NCBI RefSeq assembly: GCF_027923225.1
Contig: NZ_BSDI01000006.1
Location: forward strand, 62,001-126,000
Direction: 5' to 3'
Length of the DNA: 64,000 nucleotides
Source: Phytohabitans aurantiacus
Lineage (GTDB): Bacteria; Actinomycetota; Actinomycetes; Mycobacteriales; Micromonosporaceae
The notes below the pieces were generated by a model. It had not been told where the DNA came from and ran no database searches. It saw only the letters and a list, made by a program, of their open reading frames with translations. Of this stretch, positions 24,120 through 33,128 are shown in pieces (positions within the stretch are counted from its first letter, which is position 1; each line of letters begins with the position of its first letter). Both the position numbers and the translations under genes were made by a program.

Positions 24120-26432
24120 TTAGTTCTCGGGGTCGGGGATGGACTCTTCGAGGGTCAACCAGCGCTCCGTGAACTCCTGCGGCTTGACCGGGGCGCTCCA
24201 CAGGTGGCCCTGGCCGACCACCACGCCCAGCGCCGACAGCACGTTCTGCTGGGTCGGCGTCTCGACGCCCTCGGCGACCACGGTCAGCTTGAGCGCGGCG
24301 CTCATCGCCACCACGGCGCGGACGATCTCCTCGTCTTCGGCGTCGGTGCCGAGCCCGTCGACGAACGAGCGGTCGATCTTGACGCCGGTGACGGGGTGTC
24401 GACGCAGGTAGCCGAGGGCGGAGAATCCGGTGCCGAAGTCGTCGACCACGATCTTTACGCCCAGCCGGCGCAGGTCGAAAAGTACCTGGTCGGTGACGCT
24501 GGACGCATCGATCATCACGGACTCGGTGATCTCCAGGACCACGCCGGTGTTCGGTACGTTCCACTTGGTCAGGGTGTCGGCCAGGATGCCCGGCAGGCCG
24601 GCGTCGCGGAGCTGGCGGGGCGAGACGTTGACGGAGATCCAGAAGTCTTCGGCGACGAGCTTTCCGCGCCGCCAGATCGACAGCTGGCGCACCGTCTGGT
24701 CGAGCGCCCACCGGCCGATGGCGGAGATCAGTCCGCTGTCTTCGGCGATCGGGATGAACGCGGTCGGTGAGATCGGGCCGCGGGTCGGGTGCGTCCAGCG
24801 GATGAGTGCTTCGGCGCCCACGAGCCGTCCGGTGCTCAGCTCGACGATCGGCTGGTACGCCAGCCTGAGCTGGCCGCTGGTCAGCGCGTGGCGCAGGGCG
24901 AGCTCGATCTCGACCCGGTCGCGCACCCGCTCGTGCATGGACGCGTCGAACTCGGTCCACCGCCCGCGCCCGTCGGCCTTCGCGCGGTACATCGCGGTGT
25001 CGGCGTCGCGCATGAGGGCTTCGGCGGTCACGGCGGCGACCGCGGCGACGGGCGCCATGCCGGCCGGTGCGCCGACCACGCCGATCGACGGGGTGATCAC
25101 GACCTCGGCGCTGCCGACGTGGAGCGGGGCGCTGAGCCGCTCCATGATCCGGTCGACCAGCTTGAGGGTCTCGGGGCGGGTGCTGGTGCACGCCACCACG
25201 AACTCGTCGCCGCCGACGCGGGCCACCATCGCCGGCTCGGGCACGGTTTCGCGGAGCCGCCCGGCCACCTCGATCAGCAGCTGGTCGCCGGCCTCGTGGC
25301 CCCACGAGTCGTTGACCAGCTTGAAGCCGTCGAGGTCGAGGAAGAGCACCCAGACGGTGGTGTCGCCGTTGATGGGGGCGGTAGCCAGCCGGCGGCTGAT
25401 CTCCGCGTTGAGCATCAGGCGGTTGGGTAGGTCGGTGAGCGGGTCGTGTGTGGCCTGGTACTCCGACCTGACCTGAGCGGCGGCGTAGTCCTGTACGGCC
25501 GAGACGGCGCGGGCGAGCAGCAGCGACACCATCACGGTGCCACCGGCGGCGAGCACCACCCGGGCGGCCATCGACTCGTCGGCGACCACGGCGGTGAGCG
25601 CGAACGGTATGACCAGGGCCGGGCCGATCAGCAGCAGGCGGCGCCACGACCAGGCCTGCACCGGTACGACCGTGAGGCGGCTCATGTCTGCGATGGAGGG
25701 GTGGAGGGCGGCGGCACCGATCAGCGTGAACGTCAGCAGGAACGGCAGGTCTGCCAGCGCCGACCCGGCGAGGTTGCCGTCGACGCCCATGATCGCGTAC
25801 CCGACGTCACCGGCCAGCAGCAGCAACAGCCCGCCCAGGAGCAGTACGTAACTGGGGCGCCGGCCGTACGTGGTGAACGCGAGGCTGGCGAGCAGCAGTA
25901 CGAGCACGACGTCGAGGAGCGGGTACACCCCGGCGAGCACGGACACCGCCCGAGGCCGTCCCTCGATCGTGGCCGCCGGCATGGCGAGCAGCAGCGTGGA
26001 CGCGAGCCCGGCGCCCACGCACACGATCAGCCCGTCGATCACCGCGTGCCGCTGGAGGCTGCCCCGGCTGCGGAGCAGGCCGCCGAGCGACAGGAACATC
26101 AACAGGTATCCCGGCAGCGTGAACGCGTCGCCGACCAGCGCCGTGGCGCCGCTCTGGTCGGCGGCCCACGGCCGCACCAGCGCGCCGATGAGGAAGAGCA
26201 GCCCGGCGGCGGCGAGCAGCTGCCAGGGGCGGCTCGGCTGCGCTTTGTGGATCCGGGGACCGACCATGAGAGCGACCACGGTGCCCAGTGCGACCACGGT
26301 GAACGCGGCAGCCGCGACCGGGGTCGAGTCGGTGACCGCGTAGAGGATCGTGATCGCGACACCGGTGGCAGCAAAGATCGCGGAAGGCGCCCATGGCCCA
26401 ACGCCGTCCCCCGGCGGGGCCGATCGCTCCAT
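24120..26432 (-). CDS. Membrane GGDEF-EAL cyclic-di-GMP protein
   Basis: A 770-residue protein. About eight to ten transmembrane segments fill the first 300 residues. The GGDEF domain (about 325-490) has VARVGGDEFVVA intact. The EAL domain (about 510-760) has EALIRW, NVSPRQL, LEITESV and DDFGTGFSALGYLRR. Both active sites look intact, so it may make and/or degrade cyclic di-GMP; the direction cannot be told. ATG 26432 is preferred over GTG 26486 because a G-rich Shine-Dalgarno lies 7 nt upstream. In actinobacteria cyclic di-GMP affects development; a link to the PelF cluster (in Pseudomonas Pel is c-di-GMP-activated) is only suggestive. Confidence 0.9.
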   Translation of the reverse strand: MERSAPPGDGVGPWAPSAIFAATGVAITILYAVTDSTPVAAAAFTVVALGTVVALMVGPRIHKAQPSRPWQLLAAAGLLFLIGALVRPWAADQSGATALVGDAFTLPGYLLMFLSLGGLLRSRGSLQRHAVIDGLIVCVGAGLASTLLLAMPAATIEGRPRAVSVLAGVYPLLDVVLVLLLASLAFTTYGRRPSYVLLLGGLLLLLAGDVGYAIMGVDGNLAGSALADLPFLLTFTLIGAAALHPSIADMSRLTVVPVQAWSWRRLLLIGPALVIPFALTAVVADESMAARVVLAAGGTVMVSLLLARAVSAVQDYAAAQVRSEYQATHDPLTDLPNRLMLNAEISRRLATAPINGDTTVWVLFLDLDGFKLVNDSWGHEAGDQLLIEVAGRLRETVPEPAMVARVGGDEFVVACTSTRPETLKLVDRIMERLSAPLHVGSAEVVITPSIGVVGAPAGMAPVAAVAAVTAEALMRDADTAMYRAKADGRGRWTEFDASMHERVRDRVEIELALRHALTSGQLRLAYQPIVELSTGRLVGAEALIRWTHPTRGPISPTAFIPIAEDSGLISAIGRWALDQTVRQLSIWRRGKLVAEDFWISVNVSPRQLRDAGLPGILADTLTKWNVPNTGVVLEITESVMIDASSVTDQVLFDLRRLGVKIVVDDFGTGFSALGYLRRHPVTGVKIDRSFVDGLGTDAEDEEIVRAVVAMSAALKLTVVAEGVETPTQQNVLSALGVVVGQGHLWSAPVKPQEFTERWLTLEESIPDPEN

Positions 26433-26533
26433 GGCTATCGCCCCCTGCCAGCGCTTCCCGACCGGCTGATCGACAACAGCGGACACATTATCAAGCCGGC
26501 CCCGCTAACGCGGGAAAACCTCACGCGAGCTTG

Positions 26534-27073
26534 TCAGTCTCCGGTGGCTCCGTCTATCCGTTCCCTGATGAGATCCGCATGCCCGTTGTGGCGGGCGTAC
26601 TCCTCGATCATGTGGATATAGATCCACCGGAGGCTCATCTTTTCGTGCGTCCTCGAATGGATGAACGTCTCGTCGAGGGAGTGACCGGTGGCCGCCCGCC
26701 GGGCTCGCTCCACCTCTGCGCGGAAGACGGCGAAATCGGCCTCGGCGTCTGCCTGGTCGACATCGTCGAACTCGCCGTCGGGGCTCGCGTCGGTCGAGTA
26801 CAGGAAGGGGATGTCGACGCCGAGGAACCGGCGGGTGAACCAGCTCCGCTCCACATCGGCCATGTGCCGCACCAGGCCGAGCAGGCTCAGTGTCGAGGGT
26901 TCGACGCTGCGCAGTTTGAGCTGCTCGGCGGTGAGGCCGGCGCACTTCATCAGCAGCGTCTCGCGGTGGTAGTCGAGCCAGCCCTCCAACATGGTGCGCT
27001 CGTCACCAAGGACAGGCTCTTGTTTGCGTTCGACGGGCGGTGCTGTCCAGGCCATGCCGGCTAGCTCTGTCAT
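26534..27073 (-). CDS. DinB/DUF664 family protein
   Basis: A 179-residue four-helix-bundle protein of the DinB-like (DUF664) type. It has ERTMLEGWLDYHRETLLMKC, GLVRHMADVERSWF and EKMSLRWIYIHMIEEYARH; the three histidines at family positions would bind a metal ion. Many such proteins are thiol-dependent transferases using mycothiol or bacillithiol, but the substrate here is unknown. The ATG at 27073 fits the family length. It is divergent from the CBM2 gene with only 38 bp between starts. Confidence 0.85.
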   Translation of the reverse strand: MTELAGMAWTAPPVERKQEPVLGDERTMLEGWLDYHRETLLMKCAGLTAEQLKLRSVEPSTLSLLGLVRHMADVERSWFTRRFLGVDIPFLYSTDASPDGEFDDVDQADAEADFAVFRAEVERARRAATGHSLDETFIHSRTHEKMSLRWIYIHMIEEYARHNGHADLIRERIDGATGD

Positions 27074-27100
27074 GGGGCCACTCGAACACATCGACAGATG

Positions 27101-27106
27101 TATATT
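27101..27106 (+). promoter_or_regulatory. Candidate -10 box of a leaderless transcript
   Basis: TATATT at 27101-27106 lies 5 nt before the ATG at 27112, in an AT-rich island. A start site 6-8 nt downstream would fall on or next to the ATG, implying a leaderless mRNA for the CBM2 protein. No Shine-Dalgarno is seen there. Confidence 0.5.
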
Positions 27107-27111
27107 GAGAC

Positions 27112-27492
27112 ATGGGCATCCGGATGAAGATCGCCGCGGCGCTGGCCGTGGGTGCGCTGGCCACACTGCTCGCGGGCGCGCCGGCCAAGGCGGCCGACCC
27201 GCTCTGTGAGGTGTCGAGCGTGCTGGCCGGGCAGTGGAGCAACGGATACATGGTCAACACGACGATCCGCAACATCAGCGCCAGGCCGGTGAGCTGGCGG
27301 GCAAATGTGGTCCTGCAACCGCCGGGCTACATCATCCAGGGCTGGGGCGGCACGTTCACGGTCTCCAGCACCCAGGTCATGATCTACCCGCCGCCGTATC
27401 CCTCGGGCGGCGTGATCCAGCCGAGTCAGAGCCACACCTTTGGATACGTCGGCACCGGGGCGGTCGTGTATCCGCAGGTGACCTGCTACTAG
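27112..27492 (+). CDS. Secreted stand-alone CBM2 (cellulose-binding) protein
   Basis: A 126-residue protein. The signal peptide is MKIAAALAVGALATLLAGA with PAKAA as the probable cleavage region. It is followed by one carbohydrate-binding module family 2-like domain bracketed by cysteines (CEVSS ... VTCY), with WSNGYMVNTTIRN and the surface aromatics PPGYIIQGWGGTF and SHTFGY. No catalytic domain is attached. It may bind cellulose, chitin or the cell's own polysaccharide. A second ATG at 27124 is possible. The 3' end overlaps the convergent PhoD gene by 4 bp. Confidence 0.75.
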   Translation: MGIRMKIAAALAVGALATLLAGAPAKAADPLCEVSSVLAGQWSNGYMVNTTIRNISARPVSWRANVVLQPPGYIIQGWGGTFTVSSTQVMIYPPPYPSGGVIQPSQSHTFGYVGTGAVVYPQVTCY

Positions 27493-29114
27493 CTGGCCAG
27501 GTCGACGGCCGCCACCGTGCGCAGGGCGCCGTCTGTCGTCGTACCCTCGATCGTCACGCGGGCCGAGCGCCCGTCGTGGTCGAGCGTGCCGACGGCGTTG
27601 CCGAAGTATGGTCCGGCGACCTTCCGCCACCGCACGCTCGGTGCCGCGACGCGTGCGGCGCGCGCCAGCGCCCGCGCCACCGTGGCCGGGATCCGCCACC
27701 AGCCCACCTGGAGCATGGGCCGCATGAACGACGGCACCTGGTTGTGCACGGGCGAGCAGGTGAGCTGGTGCACGGGCGCGGCAACCCGAGCGCCGAAGAG
27801 CGCCCGCGCCACGTACGAGTGGTGCACGTCACCCGACAGCACGCTGATCGAGGAGGGGCCGGAGGGCGCCGCGCCAATTCGGGCAAACAGGGCCGCCAGG
27901 GCGTCGAAGGACTGATGGAACGCCGCCCAGTGCTCCAGGTCGAACGCCCGCCGCACCCGTTCCGCGAACGCGGACACCCGGGGCCGGGGCGACGTGGCGA
28001 TCCGCTCGTTCCACGCCTCCAGGTGGTGGACGCCGGGCGGGAGCAGCCACGGCAGCGAGGAGCCCACCACCAGGTGGTCGTAGTCGCCGTGAGCCTGGTC
28101 GGCGAGCCACTCCCACTCGGCTGGCGGCAGCATGGAGCGGCGCTCGGGGTCCAGCACCCGGTTGCACCGGTTGTCGAGCACGACGAGCCGGGTGCGGCCG
28201 ACGTCGAGCGCGAAGCTCCACTGGTACCCGCCGTTGGCGTCGACGCCGATGGCGAAGTCGTGCAGCACCTCGGTGGCGTCTTCGGCGGCGATCACCTTCT
28301 GATAGACCGGGTCGGCCGCGAGCTCGTCCGGCTCCATGTTGCCCAGGTGCTGGTAGACCCAGTAGGAGGCGAGGCCGCTGGCGATCCGCTCGGTCCACCA
28401 CGACTGCTGCTTGATGTCGTCGCGCCACGCCGCCGAGGAGTTCCAGTCGTCGATGATCTCGTGATCGTCGAAGATCATCACGCTCGGCACGCTGGCGTAC
28501 AACCAGCGCATCTCCGGGTCGCGCCACGACTCCAGATAGAGCTGCGTGTACTCCTCGTAGCTGACCACCTCGTGCGCCGGCCCGTCGTGCCCGTCCTTGC
28601 GGTGGCGGCTCAGGAACCGCTTCACCGCCGGGGAGGGGATGTCGGCGTACACCTGGTCGCCGAGGAGCACGAGCAGGTCGGGCGCGGGCTCGTCGGCGAG
28701 CATCAGCCGCCGCGCGTAGGCGTCCAGCGCGTCGGGCGGCAGCTTGCGCGCCGTGACGTGCTGCGTCGTCTCCCGGCAAGACCCGAAGACCAGCCGCACC
28801 GGCTGCGCGCCATCGTCGCGGTCGCGGGTCCGGATCACACTTTTCGGGTACTGGGAACCCGCCTCCGGCCACACGAGCGATCCGTCGAGAAATACCTCGT
28901 ACGGCGCGGTCGTGCCCGGCGCCAGCCCCTCTACCACCACGAGGGCGTAGTGGTGCCCGAAAGCGGTGAACGTGTGCGATTCCCCACCGGCGTCGCCAGC
29001 CCGAACCCGGACCAGGGCGGGCGCGCTGGTCTCCACCCAGATGGTGGCGCGCGTGCCCACCACGCGGCGCAGGAGCGGGCCGATCAGCAGTTCAGCGTTC
29101 GTGCCGGGCTTCAT
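27489..29114 (-). CDS. PhoD-like alkaline phosphatase
   Basis: A 541-residue PhoD-family metallophosphatase. A fibronectin-like N-terminal domain (about 1-105) precedes the catalytic domain. Metal-binding motifs are LVFGSCRE, LLVLLGDQVYAD, VMIFDDHEIIDDW and, near the end, ISVLSGDVHHSYVA. No Tat or Sec signal is seen, unlike secreted PhoD of Bacillus, so it is probably cytosolic or a DUF7800-type relative. ATG 29114 has GGAGG 8 nt upstream. It stands between ftsY (divergent) and the CBM2 gene (convergent). Confidence 0.88.
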   Translation of the reverse strand: MKPGTNAELLIGPLLRRVVGTRATIWVETSAPALVRVRAGDAGGESHTFTAFGHHYALVVVEGLAPGTTAPYEVFLDGSLVWPEAGSQYPKSVIRTRDRDDGAQPVRLVFGSCRETTQHVTARKLPPDALDAYARRLMLADEPAPDLLVLLGDQVYADIPSPAVKRFLSRHRKDGHDGPAHEVVSYEEYTQLYLESWRDPEMRWLYASVPSVMIFDDHEIIDDWNSSAAWRDDIKQQSWWTERIASGLASYWVYQHLGNMEPDELAADPVYQKVIAAEDATEVLHDFAIGVDANGGYQWSFALDVGRTRLVVLDNRCNRVLDPERRSMLPPAEWEWLADQAHGDYDHLVVGSSLPWLLPPGVHHLEAWNERIATSPRPRVSAFAERVRRAFDLEHWAAFHQSFDALAALFARIGAAPSGPSSISVLSGDVHHSYVARALFGARVAAPVHQLTCSPVHNQVPSFMRPMLQVGWWRIPATVARALARAARVAAPSVRWRKVAGPYFGNAVGTLDHDGRSARVTIEGTTTDGALRTVAAVDLAS

Positions 29115-29227
29115 GTACGCAGCCTCCGGGGAAAGGTTCGCCAGACATCCTCTCTACCCGGTGACACTGTGCGCCACCTATCAACCTCGCCGCGCCGCGC
29201 GAGCGGCTATCTGTCAGGATTTCTTGC

Positions 29228-30352
29228 ATGGAGTACCTCGTCCTCGCTCTGGTCCTGCTCGGTGTGCTGGTGCTCGCCGGCGTGGGGCTCGTGGTGCCGC
29301 GGCTGCGCCGCCGCTCACTGCCGCCCCCGTCCGCGTCGACCGCGCCACCGGTGTCAGACGCCCCGGTCGTCGAGGCGACTCCACAGGTCACCGAGAAGCC
29401 GGCCGTCGAAGCGCCGACCATCGAGGCTCCCGAGCCGACCGCGGGGCGGCTGGTGCGGCTGCGTGGCCGGCTCGCCCGCTCCCAGAGCGTGTTCGGCAAG
29501 GGGCTGCTCGGCCTGCTGTCCCGCGACCGCCTGGACGACGACGCGTGGGAGGAGATCGAAGACAGCCTGATCACCGCCGACGTCGGTGTCGAGGCGACCC
29601 GCGAGATCGTCGAGCGGCTGCGCGACCGCACCAAGGTCCTGGGCACCCGCGACGCCGCCGGCCTGCGGGGGCTGCTCGCGGAGGAGTTGCTCGCGGCGCT
29701 CGATCCCGACCTGGACCGGTCGCTGACCTTCAAGGGCAAGCCGACCGTCATGCTCGTCGTCGGTGTCAACGGTGCCGGCAAGACCACCACCTGCGGCAAG
29801 ATCGCGCGGGTGCTCGTCGCCGACGGCCACTCGGTGGTGCTGGGCGCGGCCGACACCTTCCGTGCCGCGGCGGCCGACCAGCTCGCGACGTGGGCGGGGC
29901 GGGTCGGTGCCGAGGTGGTGCGCGGGCCCGAGGGCGCCGACCCGGCGAGCGTCGCGTTCGACGCCGTCAAACGGGGCGTCGAGACGGGCGTCGACACGGT
30001 ACTGGTCGACACGGCCGGCCGCTTGCAGAACAAGGTCGGCCTGATGGACGAGCTGGGCAAGGTCAAGCGGGTCGTGGAGAAGCACGGGCCGGTCGATGAG
30101 ACCCTTCTCGTGCTGGACGCCACGACCGGGCAGAACGGCCTGGAGCAGGCCCGGGTGTTCACCGAGGTGGTCGACGTGACCGGCGTGGTGCTGACAAAGC
30201 TCGACGGCACGGCGAAAGGTGGCATTGTCATCGCCGTACAGCGCAAGCTGGGGATACCAGTGAAGCTTGTCGGTCTGGGGGAGGGGCCCGATGACCTTGC
30301 GCCGTTCGATCCGGCCGCATTCGTCGACGCGCTCCTTGGCACGGACGCGTAA
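29228..30352 (+). CDS. ftsY: Signal recognition particle receptor FtsY
   Basis: A 374-residue SRP receptor GTPase. An N-terminal membrane helix (LVLALVLLGVLVLAGVGLVV, about 4-23) is followed by an acidic Pro/Glu/Thr linker. The N domain is about 75-165. The G domain has GVNGAGKTTTCGKI near 178, DTFRAAAADQL, VDTAGRLQ and TKLDGTAKGG. The transmembrane anchor is typical of actinobacterial FtsY. It pairs with Ffh (encoded at 43.05 kb) in co-translational membrane targeting. Confidence 0.97.
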   Translation: MEYLVLALVLLGVLVLAGVGLVVPRLRRRSLPPPSASTAPPVSDAPVVEATPQVTEKPAVEAPTIEAPEPTAGRLVRLRGRLARSQSVFGKGLLGLLSRDRLDDDAWEEIEDSLITADVGVEATREIVERLRDRTKVLGTRDAAGLRGLLAEELLAALDPDLDRSLTFKGKPTVMLVVGVNGAGKTTTCGKIARVLVADGHSVVLGAADTFRAAAADQLATWAGRVGAEVVRGPEGADPASVAFDAVKRGVETGVDTVLVDTAGRLQNKVGLMDELGKVKRVVEKHGPVDETLLVLDATTGQNGLEQARVFTEVVDVTGVVLTKLDGTAKGGIVIAVQRKLGIPVKLVGLGEGPDDLAPFDPAAFVDALLGTDA

Positions 30353-30400
30353 CCTCGGGTGACTTACCGCGATCAGGCGCCGCGCCTCGGGAGACCGTAC

Positions 30401-31189
30401 GTGACTTCGCAAGAGATCCCGCTCCGCGGCGGGAACGTGAGCACCGTGGTGCGCGTCGGCGACACGGTGCGGCGCAACGCCGGCCCGTGGACGCCGTCGG
30501 TCCACGCGCTGCTGCGCCACCTGGAGTACGTCGGGTTCACCGGCTCGCCGCGCGCCCTCGGCATGGACGACCGCAACCGCGAGGTGCTGTCTTACCTGGA
30601 GGGCGAGTGCGGTGAGTACCCGCTGGCGCCGCACTGGGTGACCGACGAGGCGCTCGTCACGGTCGCGACGATGCTGCGGATGTTCCACGACGCCCAGTAC
30701 GGTTTCCAGCCGCCGCCCAGCGCGGTGTGGCGCTCCTTCGGGCCGCCGCCCCCCGACACCGAGGTGGTGTGCCACCACGACGCGGCGCCGCACAACGTGA
30801 TCTGGCGGCCAGACGGCACGCTCGCGTTGATCGACTTCGACCTGGCGTCGCCGGGTGCGCGGATCTACGACGTGGCGTACGCGGCGTGGACCTGGGTGCC
30901 GCTGTTCTCCGACCGCGACTCGTACACGCTGGGCTGGAAGCGGCCGAACCGCCCGCGCCGCCTGCGACTGTTCGCGGACGCGTACGGGCTGATCCCGCGG
31001 GACCGGCACCGGCTGGTGCGCACGATCCGGAAGCGGATCGTCGACCACGTCGAGGGCATCCGCCGGATGGCGGCGGCGGGAGATCCGGCATTCGTGCGTA
31101 TCGTGCACAAAGGGCACTTAAGGCGCCCTATGCGCGACTTGCGCCTTCTCGACTACGAGCGCCACACGCTTGAATACGCTCTGCGCTGA
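30401..31189 (+). CDS. Phosphotransferase (APH/choline-kinase-like)
   Basis: A 262-residue protein-kinase-fold phosphotransferase. The catalytic loop VVCHHDAAPHNVIWR carries the HxDxxxxN residues, and LALIDFDLASPG is the metal-binding DFD. The ATP-binding start is GGNVSTVVRVGDTVRR. It resembles aminoglycoside phosphotransferase-family proteins, most of which are not resistance enzymes, so a drug-resistance role should not be assumed. GTG 30401 is chosen because GGGAG lies 7 nt upstream; GTG 30359 would add 14 residues. It follows ftsY and precedes the nitrogen genes. Confidence 0.82.
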   Translation: MTSQEIPLRGGNVSTVVRVGDTVRRNAGPWTPSVHALLRHLEYVGFTGSPRALGMDDRNREVLSYLEGECGEYPLAPHWVTDEALVTVATMLRMFHDAQYGFQPPPSAVWRSFGPPPPDTEVVCHHDAAPHNVIWRPDGTLALIDFDLASPGARIYDVAYAAWTWVPLFSDRDSYTLGWKRPNRPRRLRLFADAYGLIPRDRHRLVRTIRKRIVDHVEGIRRMAAAGDPAFVRIVHKGHLRRPMRDLRLLDYERHTLEYALR

Positions 31190-31245
31190 TCGCGCACCGT
31201 TCGGTTGAGGTGACCCCTGGCCGTTCCAGGGATGTTGAGGGTTTC

Positions 31246-31282
31246 TTCACACGTACGAAACAAGCCGTGATGTTGTGGAAAC
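31246..31282 (+). promoter_or_regulatory. Candidate GlnR-type operator upstream of amtB
   Basis: TTCAC-n6-GAAAC (31246-31261), then a 5-nt gap, then GTGAT-n6-GAAAC (31267-31282). This resembles the actinobacterial GlnR consensus gTnAC-n6-GaAAC, repeated at about one helical turn spacing. It lies about 115 bp before the amtB start. GlnR controls amtB-glnK-glnD in Streptomyces. Each half has one mismatch. Confidence 0.5.
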
Positions 31283-31396
31283 CGTACGGGCACTGTGCGT
31301 GAAACAGCCTGCCTGGAAGCTTCCGCACAACCGGCGCTCGGGCAACGCTGCCCCAGGTTCTGCCGGAGGGAGGCAACCAAACCGAGAGGAGGCAGC

Positions 31397-32764
31397 GTGG
31401 AGATCAATACGGGCAATACCGCCTGGTTGCTCCTGTCGTCTGCGCTCGTGCTGCTCATGACGCCGGGTCTGGCCCTGTTCTACGGAGGCCTCAACCGGTC
31501 CAAGGGCGTACTCAACATGATGATGATGAGCTTCAGCGCCATCGGGCTCATCTCCGTTCTTTGGGTCATCTACGGCTTCTCGCTGGCGTTCGGCACCAAC
31601 GGCAACGCCGGTCTGAACAACATCATCGGCAGCTTCACCCAGTACCTGGGCACCGAGACGGACTTCATCGGCGAGGAGTGGCTCTTCCTCGGCGCCGGCA
31701 CCGGCATCCCGACGTACGTGGTGCTCGCCTTCCAGATGATGTTCGCGATCATCACCGTCGCCCTGATCAGCGGCGCGGTCTCCGACCGGCTCAAGTTCGC
31801 CGGCTGGCTGGTCTTCGCGTTCGGCTGGTTCACGCTGGTCTACGTCCCGGTCGCGCACTGGGTGTGGGGTGGCGGCTTCATTGGCGCCAAGATCAAGGCG
31901 CTCGACTTCGCCGGTGGAACCGCGGTGCACATCAACGCCGGTGCCGCCGCGCTCGGCCTCGTGCTCATTCTCGGCAAGCGCATCGGCTGGCCGAAGGAGA
32001 GCTTCAAGCCGCACAACGTGCCGTTCGTGATGCTCGGCGCGGGTCTGCTGTGGTTCGGCTGGTTCGGCTTCAACGCCGGTTCCGAGCTGACCGTCGACAC
32101 GACCACCGCCGCCGCGTTCATCAACACGCAGGTCGCGACCGCGGCCGGTGTGCTCGGCTGGATCATCGTCGAGTGGATCAGGGACGGCAAGCCGACCCTG
32201 GTGGGCGCCTCGTCCGGTGCCGTCGCGGGTCTGGTCGCCATCACCCCGGCCTGTGGCTTCATCGCCCCGATGCCGGCCGTGCTGCTCGGCATCATCGCCG
32301 GTGCGGTCTGCGCCTGGGCCGTCAGCCTCAAGTACAAGCTGGGCTTCGACGACTCGCTCGACGTCGTGGGCGTCCACTTCGTCGCCGGCTGGATCGGCTC
32401 GCTGTCGATCGGCTTCTTCGCCACCCTTCAGGTCAACTCGGCGATCGAGGGCCTGGGCGCGAGCGAGGGCCTCTTCTACGGCGGCGGCGTGACGCAGCTG
32501 GGCCGGCAGGCGCTGGCCAGCGGCATCGTGTCGGTGTACTCGTTCGCCATCGCGGCTGTCCTCGCGCTGGCCATCAAGTTCACGATCGGCCTGCGGACGA
32601 CGAGCGAGGCCGAGGTCGACGGCATCGACGTCGCGGAGCACGCGGAGAGCGGTTACGACCTCTCGCCCGCGGCGGGTAGTGGTGGCGCGTTCGCGCAGGC
32701 GGGCATCGCTCCGTCCGCGAACACCGCCGCACAGAAGCCAGTCAGCGAGAAGGTCGCCGGTTAA
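31397..32764 (+). CDS. amtB: Ammonium transporter AmtB
   Basis: A 455-residue Amt/Rh-family channel with eleven predicted transmembrane helices. Key features are the phenylalanine/tryptophan recruitment vestibule, the first pore histidine in TAVHINAGAAALGLVL, and the second in DVVGVHFVAGWIGSL. It imports ammonium under low nitrogen and is gated by the PII protein encoded next. GTG 31397 is preceded by AGGAGG. The C-terminal tail (after about 395) is longer than in E. coli AmtB and rich in Ala, Glu and Ser. Operon amtB-glnB-glnD. Confidence 0.96.
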   Translation: MEINTGNTAWLLLSSALVLLMTPGLALFYGGLNRSKGVLNMMMMSFSAIGLISVLWVIYGFSLAFGTNGNAGLNNIIGSFTQYLGTETDFIGEEWLFLGAGTGIPTYVVLAFQMMFAIITVALISGAVSDRLKFAGWLVFAFGWFTLVYVPVAHWVWGGGFIGAKIKALDFAGGTAVHINAGAAALGLVLILGKRIGWPKESFKPHNVPFVMLGAGLLWFGWFGFNAGSELTVDTTTAAAFINTQVATAAGVLGWIIVEWIRDGKPTLVGASSGAVAGLVAITPACGFIAPMPAVLLGIIAGAVCAWAVSLKYKLGFDDSLDVVGVHFVAGWIGSLSIGFFATLQVNSAIEGLGASEGLFYGGGVTQLGRQALASGIVSVYSFAIAAVLALAIKFTIGLRTTSEAEVDGIDVAEHAESGYDLSPAAGSGGAFAQAGIAPSANTAAQKPVSEKVAG

Positions 32765-32789
32765 CCTCGGACCGATGGAGGGATTGAGC

Positions 32790-33128
32790 ATGAAGCTGGT
32801 GACTGCGGTCATCAAGCCGTACCAGCTCGACGCGGTCAAGGAGGCCCTGCACGCCCTTGGCGTGGCCGGCATGACCGTCAGCGAGGTACAGGGGTACGGG
32901 CGCCAGAAGGGCCACACCGAGGTGTACCGGGGTGCCGAGTACACAGTGGAGTTCCTTCCGAAGATCCGGGTCGAGGTGCTGACCGACGAGATCGATGTCG
33001 ACAAGGTCGTCGACGCCGTCGTCACGGCGTCGCGCACCGGCAAGATCGGTGACGGCAAGGTGTGGGTGACGGCGGTCGAAGACGTCGTCCGCGTCCGCAC
33101 CGGCGAGCGTGGCCTGGACGCGCTCTGA
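32790..33128 (+). CDS. glnB: Nitrogen regulatory protein PII (GlnB/GlnK)
   Basis: A 112-residue PII signal protein, a trimer that senses 2-oxoglutarate and ATP/ADP. The T-loop GRQKGHTEVYRGAEYTVEF carries Tyr51, the site modified by GlnD (adenylylated in actinobacteria), plus Tyr46. The C-terminal signature TGKIGDGKVWV is intact. ATG 32790 has GGAGGG 7 nt upstream. It lies 25 bp after amtB, so GlnK is an equally apt name. Confidence 0.96.
   Translation: MKLVTAVIKPYQLDAVKEALHALGVAGMTVSEVQGYGRQKGHTEVYRGAEYTVEFLPKIRVEVLTDEIDVDKVVDAVVTASRTGKIGDGKVWVTAVEDVVRVRTGERGLDAL

Noticed and set aside
27234..29570. 778-codon plus-strand frame across the CBM2, PhoD and ftsY genes
   Set aside because: It crosses three recognised genes in the wrong frame and has Arg/His/Gly-rich shadow composition.
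30401..31189. APH-like protein considered as an aminoglycoside resistance gene
   Set aside because: Only the general kinase-fold motifs are visible, and the gene sits in a housekeeping context; resistance cannot be inferred.
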